Shown: positions 25,725-34,086, numbered from the stretch's first letter. The stretch: 64,000 nt of DNA from DATBSK01 sp964532485 (GCA_964532485.1 CAZHKE010000008.1:20589-84588); one strand, 5' to 3'. A program made the numbers and translations. The notes: generated by a model from the sequence alone, not told the origin.

Positions 25725-26129
25725 TGCGGTGCCCTCGTCGGGCCTCAGTGCGGGCGCCTCCTCGCCGTCCTGTCCCGCACCCCGCTCCTCGGCCTCTTCG
25801 GCGCGCACCCGCTCGATGGCGAGCTCCTCGGCGAGGGTGCGCACGCGGACCTCGAGTCGTGAGAGCTCCCAGGAGAAGTGGACGACGACGGCGAAGAGGA
25901 AGCCGATGGCGAGCAGGAAGAAGAAGGCCGGCGCGTAGTCGAAGCCGAGCCAGTGCGCGACGTCGTCGAGCAGCGACGGGACGACCGCCAGCGGGAGCAG
26001 CACGACGGCGATCCCCAGCCACAGCAGCGCGTACTTGCTGCGCAGCTGCCGGAGTGCCACGAGCCTGACGATGAACAGGGTCGCGGCGAGCGCGAGGACG
26101 ACGACGAGGACGTGTGCCGACGTGCTCAT
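25722..26129 (-). CDS. DUF2304 membrane protein
   Basis: 135 aa from ATG 26129 (MSTSAHVLVVVLALAATLFIVRLVALRQL), chosen because it gives an ATGA overlap with the upstream GT2 gene. Three hydrophobic segments (about residues 5-22, 33-52 and 65-82) are followed by a charged helix (LEVRVRTLAEELAIERVRAEEAEER), probably a coiled coil, and an acidic tail. DUF2304 proteins are typically encoded next to polyprenol-phosphate GT2 enzymes, as here, and may anchor or assist them. The molecular role is unproven. Confidence 0.82.
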   Translation of the reverse strand: MSTSAHVLVVVLALAATLFIVRLVALRQLRSKYALLWLGIAVVLLPLAVVPSLLDDVAHWLGFDYAPAFFFLLAIGFLFAVVVHFSWELSRLEVRVRTLAEELAIERVRAEEAEERGAGQDGEEAPALRPDEGTA

Positions 26130-26965
26130 GGCGGGCTGACCTCCTGCGAGTCGAACCCCCAACCCGTCGGGACGGCGAGGAGCTCGGCTCGACGGCGCGA
26201 CCGGGGGAAGATCGCGGAGCTCACGATGCCGACCAGCAGCCGCAGGTAGTTGACGGCGAGCACGAAGCCGCGCGCCGACGGCACACCGCCGGCCCGCGGG
26301 CGCATGCGCACCGGGACCTCGACGATGCGCCCGCCGAGGTCGTGGATCATGAGCAGCGCCTCGACCGTGTCGGCCAGGTACTCGACCGGGTACTGGCGCG
26401 AGAGAACCTCGATCGCGGGACGCGAGAAGCCGCGATAGCCCGAGGTCACGTCGGTGAACGTCTGCCCCGTCCGCATCCGCACGAGCCGCGCGAGCGATCG
26501 CATCGCGCGCCGCCGTGTCCGCCCGACCTCGTAGTCGGGAGCCCCCTCGGCGAAGCGGCTGCCGATCACGAGGTCGGCACCGTCATCGACTGCCGCGACG
26601 AGTGCGCTGATCCCGTCGGCGTCGTGCTGTCCGTCGGCATCCACGACCACCGCGCACGCGAACTCCCCCTCGGCGGCGTAGCGAAGCCCGGCGCGCACGG
26701 CACCGCCCACGCCGAGGTTGAACGGCAGGCACACGACGTGCGCGCCCTCCTCGCGGGCTACGGCGGTGGTGCGGTCCCGCGACCCGTCGTCGACCACCGC
26801 GACCTGGACCGAGGGCTGGGCCCGGCGGAGCTCGGCCAACGTGGCCGGGAGCGCGTCCTCCTCGTCGTAGGCCGGGACGATCACCAGCGTGCCGGCAGCA
26901 CGCCGGCTCGAGGACGACGCGCCGGGAGCACGCTGGGACGAGCGGGACGTGCCCGGGGAATCCAT
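26126..26965 (-). CDS. GT2-family glycosyltransferase (polyprenyl-phosphate sugar synthase-like)
   Basis: 279 aa from ATG 26965 (MDSPGTSRSSQ), preferred to longer starts because a TACCGT -10 lies 8 nt upstream. The GT-A core begins near residue 30: TLVIVPAYDEEDALPATL, VAVVDDGSRDRT, VVDADGQHDADGI (DxD-type metal site) and FTDVTSGYRGFSR. This is the DPM1/GtrB-like group that makes polyprenyl-phosphate-linked sugars in the cytoplasm for use by GT-C enzymes outside. It heads the minus-strand glycan operon and is coupled by ATGA to DUF2304. The first 30 residues are Ser/Arg-rich and of no known function. Confidence 0.85.
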   Translation of the reverse strand: MDSPGTSRSSQRAPGASSSSRRAAGTLVIVPAYDEEDALPATLAELRRAQPSVQVAVVDDGSRDRTTAVAREEGAHVVCLPFNLGVGGAVRAGLRYAAEGEFACAVVVDADGQHDADGISALVAAVDDGADLVIGSRFAEGAPDYEVGRTRRRAMRSLARLVRMRTGQTFTDVTSGYRGFSRPAIEVLSRQYPVEYLADTVEALLMIHDLGGRIVEVPVRMRPRAGGVPSARGFVLAVNYLRLLVGIVSSAIFPRSRRRAELLAVPTGWGFDSQEVSPP

Positions 26966-26973
26966 CGGTCGAG

Positions 26974-26983
26974 ACGGTAATCT
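26974..26983. promoter_or_regulatory. Overlapping divergent -10 elements
   Basis: A minus-strand TACCGT (26974-26979) lies 8 nt from the GT2 ATG. A plus-strand TAATCT (26978-26983) faces the membrane-protein gene. The two hexamers share two base pairs, so RNA polymerase could not use both at once. Confidence 0.45.
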
Positions 26984-27021
26984 CGCCCGCTCGCCCGGAC
27001 GCGAGATCACGCTCGCAGACC

Positions 27022-27026
27022 AGGAG
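27022..27026 (+). promoter_or_regulatory. AGGAG ribosome-binding site that questions the start of the next gene
   Basis: AGGAG lies 7 nt from an in-frame CTG (27034) but 16 nt from the GTG at 27043. The spacing favours CTG initiation. Confidence 0.4.
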
Positions 27027-27042
27027 AACCACGCTGTCCGCT

Positions 27043-28740
27043 GTGCCCGCGCTGACCGGCCGTCAGCGCACGATCGTCGCGGTCGGCATCCTCGCTCTCG
27101 TCGTCGCCCTGCCACTCGTGGGGCTCTTCGGGCGACCGGGGCCGCCGATGGAGGAGGGCTTCATGCTCACCTTCGGCGAGAGCTTCCTGCGCGGCGACGT
27201 GCCCAACCGCGACTTCCTCCACCTCTACGGGCCCGGAGGCGTGTGGGTGCTCGCAGGCGCGTTCGAGCTGTTCGGGGTGTCGCTCGTCGTCGAGCGCCTC
27301 GTGGGCTTGCTCCAGCTCCTCGGGATCATCGGCGGCGTGTTCCTGCTGGCGTGGCCCTGGGGGCGGAAGGTCGCGCTGACCGGCGCCGCGATCACCGCGT
27401 TCGTGATCATCCCGCCGATCGGCCTGACCGCGCTCGCATGGAACGGCGGCATCGCGCTGGGGGTGCTCGGGTTGGCTGCAGCGCTGGGCGCCATGCGCGC
27501 GAGCACGGCGCGCGCGCAATCGATCCTCGCGATCCTCGGAGGCGCGTCGCTCGGCGCCGCCCTCCTGTACCGACCGGACCTCGTGCTCGCGGCGCTGCTC
27601 GCGGGCTTCTTCCTCGTCCGCCTGTCCGACGGCCGGGTGCGCATCCGGCTGCTCGTCGCGTTCGGCGCCGTCCTGAGCCTCTACCTCGTCCACTTCGCGA
27701 TGGCAGGGATCGGCGACTCGATCCAGGGCATGGTGATCGATCCGGTGTTCAACCTGCGCGGGGGGCGCAGGCTGCCGTTGCCACCGAGCCTCGACGGCTA
27801 CGACGCCTTCCTCGTGCGGCTCGTCGACGACGAGGCGATCTCGTGGCCGATCCCCCACCTCGACGGACCCGTGCAGCTGACGGTGTGGTTCGCGCTGCTC
27901 GTCGGCACGCTGATCGCGCTCACGCTGGGCGCCGTGCACCTGCGCCGGCGCGAGCCCAACGCCTTCCGGGGAATCGTGCTCGCCGTCGTCGCCGCGTTCT
28001 CGATCGGCATCCTTCCCCAAGCCTTGCAGCGGCCGGACCCGACGCACCTCGCCTGGGTGAGCTGCGTCCCGTTCGGCTTCCTCCCGGTGCTCGCCTACGA
28101 GCTCGTGCGACGCCGGCGACCGACGTCCTCGCCCCTGCGTCTCTACGTCGCGAGCGCGGTGCCGGTCGTCGTGATCCTCGCGCTGCTCGTGCCGACCTTC
28201 CTCGTCCGCGACTACGCCGACGTGTCGCTCGAGACGTTCGGGCTCTCCAAGAAGTCGCACGAGATCGAGAACAAGGGGCGACGCTTCTACTACGGCAACG
28301 CCGAAGCCGCGAACGAGCTCGCGGAGCTCCTCCCCGTGGCGAACGACATCGCGCGCCCCGGTGATCGTCTCGTCGTCGGCACGGGCGACTTCCGCAAGAC
28401 ACCGCTCAGTGAGGCGTTCCTCTACTACCTGCTGCCGCAGACGCGGCCGGGGACGTACTACATCGAGATGGACCCTGGCGTCGCGAACGCCGACGACTCA
28501 CAGCTCGCCGACGACCTCGAGCACGCCGACCTCGTGATCCGGTCGCGCGTCTGGGACGACTTCGAGGAGCCGAACGATTCGACGAAGCTGGGCTCGGCGC
28601 GGCCCAACCGTGTGTTGCGGAACCGGTTCTGCACGGTGCTCGACCTCCGGCTCTACGAGCTGCTCGAGCGCTGCGACCGCGTCGAGGAGCGAGCAGCCGG
28701 TGCCGAACGGGATCGCGGAGAGGGTCCCGCGTCGATCTAG
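27043..28740 (+). CDS. Polytopic membrane protein, probable GT-C-like transferase
   Basis: 565 aa from GTG 27043; CTG 27034 is an alternative that adds MSAV-type residues. About eleven hydrophobic segments. The first loop reads PPMEEGFMLTFGESFLRGDVPNRDFLHLYGPGG, in the position where GT-C enzymes place acidic catalytic residues. A C-terminal soluble region of about 160 residues (from NKGRRFYYGNAEAANELAELLP) probably lies outside the membrane. It sits divergent to the glycan operon and 9 nt before a polyprenol-phosphate-mannose synthase gene, suggesting it uses that donor. No named family is recognised. Confidence 0.7.
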   Translation: MPALTGRQRTIVAVGILALVVALPLVGLFGRPGPPMEEGFMLTFGESFLRGDVPNRDFLHLYGPGGVWVLAGAFELFGVSLVVERLVGLLQLLGIIGGVFLLAWPWGRKVALTGAAITAFVIIPPIGLTALAWNGGIALGVLGLAAALGAMRASTARAQSILAILGGASLGAALLYRPDLVLAALLAGFFLVRLSDGRVRIRLLVAFGAVLSLYLVHFAMAGIGDSIQGMVIDPVFNLRGGRRLPLPPSLDGYDAFLVRLVDDEAISWPIPHLDGPVQLTVWFALLVGTLIALTLGAVHLRRREPNAFRGIVLAVVAAFSIGILPQALQRPDPTHLAWVSCVPFGFLPVLAYELVRRRRPTSSPLRLYVASAVPVVVILALLVPTFLVRDYADVSLETFGLSKKSHEIENKGRRFYYGNAEAANELAELLPVANDIARPGDRLVVGTGDFRKTPLSEAFLYYLLPQTRPGTYYIEMDPGVANADDSQLADDLEHADLVIRSRVWDDFEEPNDSTKLGSARPNRVLRNRFCTVLDLRLYELLERCDRVEERAAGAERDRGEGPASI

Positions 28741-28743
28741 TCT
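28738..28743 (+). promoter_or_regulatory. Putative leaderless -10 (TAGTCT) overlapping a stop codon
   Basis: The TAG stop of the preceding gene (28738-28740) is the start of TAGTCT, 6 nt before the ATG at 28750. Confidence 0.45.
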
Positions 28744-28749
28744 CCGCGG

Positions 28750-29511
28750 ATGCGGACGCTCGTGTGCATCCCCACCTACCTGGAGGTGGAGAACATCGAG
28801 GATGCGCTGACGCGGGTCCGCACCTGCGCGCCGACCGTCGACGTGCTCGTCATCGACGACACCAGCCCTGATGGCACCGCGGACCTCGCGGAGAAGGTGG
28901 GTCGGGAGCTCGGCCAGATCGACGTGCTCCGCCGACCGCACAAGAAGGGACTCGGCGAGGCGTACCGCGCCGGCTTCGCGGTCGGGATCGAACGTGGCTA
29001 CGACGTGCTCGTCCAGATGGACGCCGACCTCTCCCACGACGCACGGGCGCTGCCGTCGCTCCTCGCACGAGTCGAGGAGGGAGCGGATCTCTCGATCGGT
29101 TCGCGCTACATCCCGGGCGGCTCCGTGCCGCACTGGCCCTGGCACCGCCGCGCGCTCTCCAGGTGGGGCAACTGGTACTCGGGCTTCATGCTGGCGTGCG
29201 GCGTGCGTGACATGACCTCGGGGTACCGCGCCTACCGCCGCGAGACGCTCGAAGCCGTCGACTACGCGGGAACCCGCGCCGTGGGCTACGGCTTCCAGAT
29301 CGAGCTCGCCTACCGCGTCTCGCGCTGGGGCGGGAAGGTCGCCGAGACCCCGATCACGTTCACCGATCGCGAGCGCGGGCATTCGAAGATGTCGCCCGCG
29401 GTGGCGTTCGAGGAGCTCTGGCTCGTCACCTGGTGGTCACTGCGCGACCGCCCCTGGTGGCGCAAGTCCCGGAAGAAGTCCGGCGCGGCGGCGAACGAGC
29501 CGAGCGAGTGA
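28750..29511 (+). CDS. Polyprenol monophosphomannose synthase (Ppm1/DPM1-like GT2)
   Basis: 253 aa. The GT-A core shows VCIPTYLEVENIEDAL, VLVIDDTSPDGTADLA, LVQMDADLSHDARALPSLL (DAD metal site), IGSRYIPGGSVPHWPWHRRALSRWGN and DMTSGYRAYRRETL. This is the soluble catalytic domain of actinobacterial Ppm1, which makes polyprenyl-phosphate-mannose from GDP-mannose. That lipid is the donor for GT-C mannosyltransferases such as the PIG-V-like protein encoded next to it. No fused acyltransferase domain. A hairpin separates it from that convergent gene. Confidence 0.9.
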   Translation: MRTLVCIPTYLEVENIEDALTRVRTCAPTVDVLVIDDTSPDGTADLAEKVGRELGQIDVLRRPHKKGLGEAYRAGFAVGIERGYDVLVQMDADLSHDARALPSLLARVEEGADLSIGSRYIPGGSVPHWPWHRRALSRWGNWYSGFMLACGVRDMTSGYRAYRRETLEAVDYAGTRAVGYGFQIELAYRVSRWGGKVAETPITFTDRERGHSKMSPAVAFEELWLVTWWSLRDRPWWRKSRKKSGAAANEPSE

Positions 29512-29521
29512 GCTCGCCGGA

Positions 29522-29537
29522 GCAGCCGAGCGGCTGC
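29522..29537. terminator. Hairpin between convergent genes
   Basis: GCAGCCG (29522-29528) and CGGCTGC (29531-29537) form a 7-bp stem with an AG loop, midway between two stop codons 34 nt apart. No T-run, so it would act as an actinobacterial-type intrinsic terminator for both strands. Confidence 0.5.
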
Positions 29538-29545
29538 GACCGGTG

Positions 29546-30658
29546 TCAGGGCACCCAGGATCCGAAGAATGCGAGCAGCGCGTAGCCGAAGAGGCCGGCG
29601 CCGGAGAGCACGAGGACGGGTCGCTCCACCTCGGGTCGGCGCGTCACCGCGGCGACGGCGACGATGAACGGGAACGTGCTGAGGCAGTAGCGCTCGAACG
29701 AGTCGAGGTTCGACGCGGAGAGCCCGAGCACGAGCGCGAGCGCGCAGTACGCGAAGTACGAGCGCGGCAGCGTCCGCCAGACCACGACCAGCAACGCCAG
29801 GAACACCGCGGCCCACAAGAGGTGCAGGCCCGAGCCGAAGCGATCGCCACCGCTGACGGTGGCCTCGATCGCGCGCCATACGCGCGTGAACGGATCCACG
29901 AACCCGCCGCGCAAGGTGGCGGTGTTCTGCACCGACAACGGCTCGAACGCGTCGCCGAACCGGATGCCGACGTAGGCGAGGTAGATGCCCATGCCGGCGG
30001 CGGGCGCGACGACCGTCAACCCGCGCTCCACCCGTTCTCGGGTCGACGCCTCCCGCCACCGTGTCAGGGCCTCGACGAGCAGCGGCAGCACGAGCAAGAT
30101 GGCGACGGGTCGCGCGAGTCCCGCAAGCAGCGCGAAGACCGCCGCAAGCGCCCAGCGTCGACTCCTGATGCCGAGGAAGACACCGACGGTCAGCGCCATC
30201 GCCAGGCTCTCGGCGTACCCGAGCACCAGCGCCACTGCCGGCGACAGCACCAGCGCGAACCATGTCGCGCGCACGGCGAGCGCCTCGTCACCGGTGTCGA
30301 CGATCGCCAGCCGATGCAGCAGCGCGGCGAAGACGAGCGCGCCGACGTTGGCGATGACGATCACCGCCACGTCCTCGTGCCCGAGGAAGACGAACCCGAG
30401 GACACGGGACAGCGCGGGGAGCAGCGGGAAGAAGCGCAGCGCGCTCTCGTGCACGCCCGTGTACCCGAACTCCGAGATCACGCGGTACCAGCCGCCATCC
30501 CAGGCGAACAGCCCCTGTGCCAGCGGGATCGGCCGTGGGAGGCTCGAGACGTCCTGGTGCAAGAAGCGGGCGGTCGCCAACGCGCCGATCACGACCGCCC
30601 GCGAGATGATCCACGGCACGACGGCGACCCGAAGGTCGCGCCGCAGGAGCTCCGTCAC
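29546..30658 (-). CDS. PIG-V-like GT-C mannosyltransferase
   Basis: 370 aa from GTG 30658 (VTELLRRDLRVAVVPW), chosen for the GTGA overlap with the LLM gene. About ten membrane segments. The signature LFAWDGGWYRVISEFGY (WDGxWY) in the first extracytoplasmic loop and ALRFFPLLPAL match bacterial relatives of PIG-V. Such enzymes take mannose from polyprenyl-phosphate-mannose. The donor synthase gene is next door and convergent. The acceptor (lipomannan, protein or another glycolipid) is unknown. Confidence 0.8.
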   Translation of the reverse strand: MTELLRRDLRVAVVPWIISRAVVIGALATARFLHQDVSSLPRPIPLAQGLFAWDGGWYRVISEFGYTGVHESALRFFPLLPALSRVLGFVFLGHEDVAVIVIANVGALVFAALLHRLAIVDTGDEALAVRATWFALVLSPAVALVLGYAESLAMALTVGVFLGIRSRRWALAAVFALLAGLARPVAILLVLPLLVEALTRWREASTRERVERGLTVVAPAAGMGIYLAYVGIRFGDAFEPLSVQNTATLRGGFVDPFTRVWRAIEATVSGGDRFGSGLHLLWAAVFLALLVVVWRTLPRSYFAYCALALVLGLSASNLDSFERYCLSTFPFIVAVAAVTRRPEVERPVLVLSGAGLFGYALLAFFGSWVP

Positions 30659-31635
30659 ATCGACACGTTCGGGATGACCTCGGCTGCGAAGCGCTCGAGG
30701 CTCTCGGAGGACGGGAAGTCGCGGAACCACAGCACGAACTCGCGACAACCAGCGTCGACGAACGCCTGCACCTTGTCGGTCACGACCTCGACCGTGCCGA
30801 CGAGGTTCTCGCGCTCATACGTGCTGCTGTCGCCGCGTCCCCGGAGGTGTCCCCCGTCGGGGCCGTCGAGCCACGCCCGGAGGTCGCGCTCGGTGTCGAA
30901 GATCCGGCAGTCGGGTCCGTGCGTGCGCACGATCGTGTCGAAGTCTCGCCCGATCGCGTCGCAGTGCCCGCGGAGCACCTCCGACTTGTGGACGAACTGC
31001 TCGAGGCCGACCTGCCAGTTGGTCGCGTCGGCGTGCTGCGCGGCGATGCGCAGCGTCACCTTCTCGCCGCCCCCGCCGACCCAGAGCTCGGGCAGCTGCT
31101 GGACGGGCTTCGGGTCGCAGTAGGCACCGTCGAGGCGGACGAACGCACCGTCGAGGGTCACGGTCTCCTCGCTCCAGAGGCGCCGGATGGCGACGATGGT
31201 CTCCTCGAGGATCGCCAGCCGCTCCCCCGCGGACGGGTACGGGTAGCCGTACGCCTCGTACTCGCGCTCGTACCATCCGGCACCGAGCCCGAGGATCAGG
31301 CGACCGCCCGACATCACGTCGACGCCGGCCGCCTCCTTGGCGAGCAGGCCGGCGTTGCGGTACGCGGCGCACGTGACGAGCTGCCCGAGCCGAATCGTGC
31401 TCGTGCGCTGCGAGAGCGCGGCGAGCGTGGTGAACGCCTCGAAGACGTGCGTCGGCTCGCGGCGCGGGACGGTCTCGACGTGGTCGTAGACCCAGAGGTG
31501 GTCGTAGCCGGCGGCCTCGGCGATCGCGGCGAGCTCGACGGTGCGGGCCCAGGCGTCGGTGCCCGTCCACCCGGAGTACTCGAGCTTCCAGCCCTGAGGT
31601 GCGAACGCGCCGTAGCGGAGCCCCGTGTCACGCAC
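30655..31635 (-). CDS. LLM-class oxidoreductase, probably F420-dependent
   Basis: 326 aa from GTG 31635. Bacterial-luciferase-like TIM barrel: VELAAIAEAAGYDHLWVYDHVE, RTSTIRLGQLVTCAAYRNAGLLAKEAAGVDVMSGGRLILGLGAGWYEREYEAYG and LWVGGGGEKVTLRIAAQHADATNW. This pattern belongs to the large actinobacterial F420-dependent group; the choice of F420 over FMN is inferred from the subfamily look. Coupled by GTGA to the mannosyltransferase gene and overlapping the methyltransferase stop by 8 nt. The substrate is unknown and its presence beside a glycan gene may simply reflect dense packing. Confidence 0.85.
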   Translation of the reverse strand: MRDTGLRYGAFAPQGWKLEYSGWTGTDAWARTVELAAIAEAAGYDHLWVYDHVETVPRREPTHVFEAFTTLAALSQRTSTIRLGQLVTCAAYRNAGLLAKEAAGVDVMSGGRLILGLGAGWYEREYEAYGYPYPSAGERLAILEETIVAIRRLWSEETVTLDGAFVRLDGAYCDPKPVQQLPELWVGGGGEKVTLRIAAQHADATNWQVGLEQFVHKSEVLRGHCDAIGRDFDTIVRTHGPDCRIFDTERDLRAWLDGPDGGHLRGRGDSSTYERENLVGTVEVVTDKVQAFVDAGCREFVLWFRDFPSSESLERFAAEVIPNVSM

Positions 31636-32401
31636 GACCGGTACCGTCCCCCGTCTCGCCGAGCTTGGTCACGTGGATGACGCAGTTCCAGCACAGGAGC
31701 TCGCGCGCGACCGGGATGCGCGTCAGGAACGACGCCCAGGTCCAGTACCTCGGCTCGGCCTGGTCGACGCGCAGGTCGGGGTGCGCTCGGACGAGCCGCA
31801 GCGTCGGCCCGACGTGGACCGGGAACAGGCCCTCGCCGTAGCGGTTCTTCGGGACGCCATGACGCTTCTCGTACAGGCGCGGCCCCAGCTTCGTGCCCAG
31901 ATAGTGGTACGGCGTCATCTCGTGGCCGCCCCAGGGGGAGTACCAGTTCGTCCACGAGACGTAGCCCCAGCCGCCGGGGCGCAGCACCCGCGCGAGCTCG
32001 CCCACGACGGCTCGGGTGTCGGGGGTGTGCTCGAGCATGTTGGAGCAGAACACGGCGTCGACGCTGGCGTCCGCGAGGGGAAGCCGCTGCGCGTCGCCGA
32101 TGACGGCATCGCCGGGAGGTGTGCCGGAGAGGCGCAGCTCGGCGAGCGAGTGCTCGAGCGGGACCACGTCGGCGCCACGGACGCGGAACGCCTCGGTGTA
32201 GAACCCCGGGCCGCACGCGAGGTCGACGACGCGCCGACCCGCGACGCGACCGTGCCGCGCCTCGAGCCCTTCGACCGTCTCGGCCGCGAGCATCGTGTAG
32301 AAGGGCGCCGGATCCTCCCGCTCCCGGCGGAACCGGCGCAGGAGCTCGCGGACCCTCGCGGGACCGCGCAGCCGTTGGGATTCGTCGAGCGTCGTCGTCA
32401 A
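31628..32401 (-). CDS. Class I SAM-dependent methyltransferase
   Basis: 257 aa from a TTG start (LTTTLDESQRLRGPARVREL). SAM-binding motif I is VVDLACGPGFYTEAF, followed by ADVVPLEHSLAELRL, IGDAQRLPLADASVDAVFCSNMLEHTPDTRAVVGELARVLRPGGWGYVSW, a complete Methyltransf_11 pattern. The C-terminal 100 residues (MTPYHYLGTKLGPRLYEKRHG) probably form a substrate lid. It lies 10 nt after the VOC gene and overlaps the LLM gene by 8 nt. No clear ribosome-binding site precedes the TTG, so the exact start is less certain than the fold. Acceptor unknown. Confidence 0.83.
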   Translation of the reverse strand: MTTTLDESQRLRGPARVRELLRRFRREREDPAPFYTMLAAETVEGLEARHGRVAGRRVVDLACGPGFYTEAFRVRGADVVPLEHSLAELRLSGTPPGDAVIGDAQRLPLADASVDAVFCSNMLEHTPDTRAVVGELARVLRPGGWGYVSWTNWYSPWGGHEMTPYHYLGTKLGPRLYEKRHGVPKNRYGEGLFPVHVGPTLRLVRAHPDLRVDQAEPRYWTWASFLTRIPVARELLCWNCVIHVTKLGETGDGTGRA

Positions 32402-32411
32402 TTGGGGGGCG

Positions 32412-32879
32412 TCACCCCGCCGGCGCGACGGAGGAGTCCTTGAAGTCCCACCACTGGATCTCGACCATCATGGGCAGCAGGTACTTCACGTAGAAGCTCG
32501 TGATCGCGAGCACATCGTGGTCGTCGACCTTCTTGTCGATGATGTCGACCCGCTCGTCGCGCTTCTGGTGCTCCTTCGCCCGATCGAGCATCTCGTCGAG
32601 CTCGGCCTCGCTGGCGACGGACATGCCGAAATGGTCGAGCCGCGGGGCGACCATCGGTTGGTCGTCCGAGACGAGGAACACGAACTGCTCGTACGTGTAG
32701 CAGGACAGCACGAGGCGCCGCCCGTCCTCGGTCATCTGGGGCAGCTCCTCCCAGCCGAAGACGTCGCCGTAGAAGCGCGTGATCTCCTCGCGGCTCTCCG
32801 GGGTGAGAAGGTCGCTCGGGAGGCTCATCGCCACGTGGTTGAAGCGTGGCCGGCGAGGGCGTGCGATCTGACTGCTCAT
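32412..32879 (-). CDS. VOC (glyoxalase/dioxygenase superfamily) protein
   Basis: 155 aa from ATG 32879 (MSSQIARPRRPRFNHVAMSLPSD), chosen for the ATGA overlap with the upstream dehydrogenase gene. The beta-alpha-beta-beta-beta units are visible: FNHVAMSLPSDLLTPESREEITRFYGDVFGWEELP, then LDHFGMSVASEAELDEMLDRAKEHQ. Candidate metal ligands are the His in FNHV, the His in LDHF and the Glu in MVEIQWWDF. Could act as an isomerase, lyase or dioxygenase; no substrate can be assigned. Confidence 0.8.
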   Translation of the reverse strand: MSSQIARPRRPRFNHVAMSLPSDLLTPESREEITRFYGDVFGWEELPQMTEDGRRLVLSCYTYEQFVFLVSDDQPMVAPRLDHFGMSVASEAELDEMLDRAKEHQKRDERVDIIDKKVDDHDVLAITSFYVKYLLPMMVEIQWWDFKDSSVAPAG

Positions 32880-33925
32880 GGCGTTCCCTTCCACGGTACG
32901 ACCAGCACCTTCGCCGCCAGGTCACCACCCGCGAGGCTCTCGAGGGCCCCGTAGAGACCGTCGAGGCCGACATCGTCGCGCTCCAGGAGCACGGACGTCG
33001 GGAAGTCGGGCCTGGCCAGGAGCTCGAGCGCCCGGTCGAAGCCGTCCGCGTCGTAGACGAAGGAGCCCCGGATCTCGAGCTCGTTGAGGAGGATGCGGTT
33101 CGGGTCGAAGCGGGGTGGGTGGATGCCAGCCCCCACGAGGACCAGCGTGCCGCCGCGCCGCAGCTGCCCCAACGCCGATTCCATCGCCGCGCGATGACCC
33201 GAGCACTCGAGGGCGACGTCGAACGGCTCGGCGACGATGTCGCCGGGCGAGGGCGGGGTGACCAGGGCGTCGGGCTCGACCGCGTGCGCGCCCAGCGCCT
33301 CGGCGACCGCACGGCGACGCGGGTGGGGCTCGCTCACCACGACGTCGGCGACGCCGCGCGCTCGCGCCGCGGCGATGCTCAGCGCGCCGATCGGGCCCGC
33401 GCCCGTGATCAAGACCCTCTGGTCGGCAGCGACGCGACCCTGGGTGAGGCCGTGCAGCGCGACGGCAAGCGGCTCGACGAGCGCGGCGTCGCGGATGTCG
33501 ATCTCGTCGGGGATCCGGAGGAGCGCGTCCTCGTGCACCCGCACGAACTCCGCGAACGCGCCGTCCTTGTGCACCGACATCCCGGGAGTGTTGCGCGCCG
33601 AGCACAGCGAGGGACGACCGGCCCGACAGAACTCGCACTCGCCACAACGGGGTGTCGGTCCGCCGACGACCTCGTCACCGACCCGCCAGCGCGCGACATC
33701 GGACCCGACCGCGATCACGCGCCCGGAGAACTCGTGTCCCTCGACCGAGCCGGGTCGTCCCCAGCCCTCGAGCACGAAGTGCAGGTCGCTGCCGCAGATG
33801 CCGCAGTGGCTCACCTCGAGCAGCACGTCGCGCTCACCGAGCTCGGGCACCGGCACCTCTTCGACCGCGAGCTCGCGTTGCCCGTGATACACGGCGGCTC
33901 GCATCTTCGTCGGCAGCTCTGTCAT
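32876..33925 (-). CDS. Zinc-dependent alcohol dehydrogenase (MDR family)
   Basis: 349 aa. Catalytic zinc site: Cys in HCGICGSDLHF and GHE in SVEGHEFSGRV. The structural zinc site is present: CGECEFCRAGRPSLC. The Rossmann motif is VLITGAGPIGALSIAAARARG, giving NAD(P) binding. Resembles threonine/sorbitol dehydrogenase-like MDRs that oxidise secondary alcohols. First gene of the minus-strand unit that continues with VOC, methyltransferase and LLM genes, all with short overlaps or gaps, so these may act on a common small molecule. A GAGGA site precedes the ATG. Confidence 0.88.
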   Translation of the reverse strand: MTELPTKMRAAVYHGQRELAVEEVPVPELGERDVLLEVSHCGICGSDLHFVLEGWGRPGSVEGHEFSGRVIAVGSDVARWRVGDEVVGGPTPRCGECEFCRAGRPSLCSARNTPGMSVHKDGAFAEFVRVHEDALLRIPDEIDIRDAALVEPLAVALHGLTQGRVAADQRVLITGAGPIGALSIAAARARGVADVVVSEPHPRRRAVAEALGAHAVEPDALVTPPSPGDIVAEPFDVALECSGHRAAMESALGQLRRGGTLVLVGAGIHPPRFDPNRILLNELEIRGSFVYDADGFDRALELLARPDFPTSVLLERDDVGLDGLYGALESLAGGDLAAKVLVVPWKGTP

Positions 33926-34055
33926 GGTCGGTCCACGTCCTCGTCAGGCGCACGCAGGGTGGGTCTGGGTGTCGAGCGTGTCGGACTCCTCTGCCAGCGC
34001 CCGCAGGGAGTCCATCGTCGCACCCGGCGCCCATCCATGCGGGGGGCGAGCGTAA

Positions 34056-34061
34056 TAGGGT
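34056..34061 (+). promoter_or_regulatory. Putative -10 (TAGGGT) for the secreted EEP gene
   Basis: A TANNNT hexamer 25 nt upstream of the ATG. Unlike the leaderless cases, a GAGGGGGG ribosome-binding site lies between it and the start, implying a short leader of about 20 nt. Confidence 0.4.
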
Positions 34062-34086
34062 CGTAGGCGTTCCAGAGGGGGGATCC

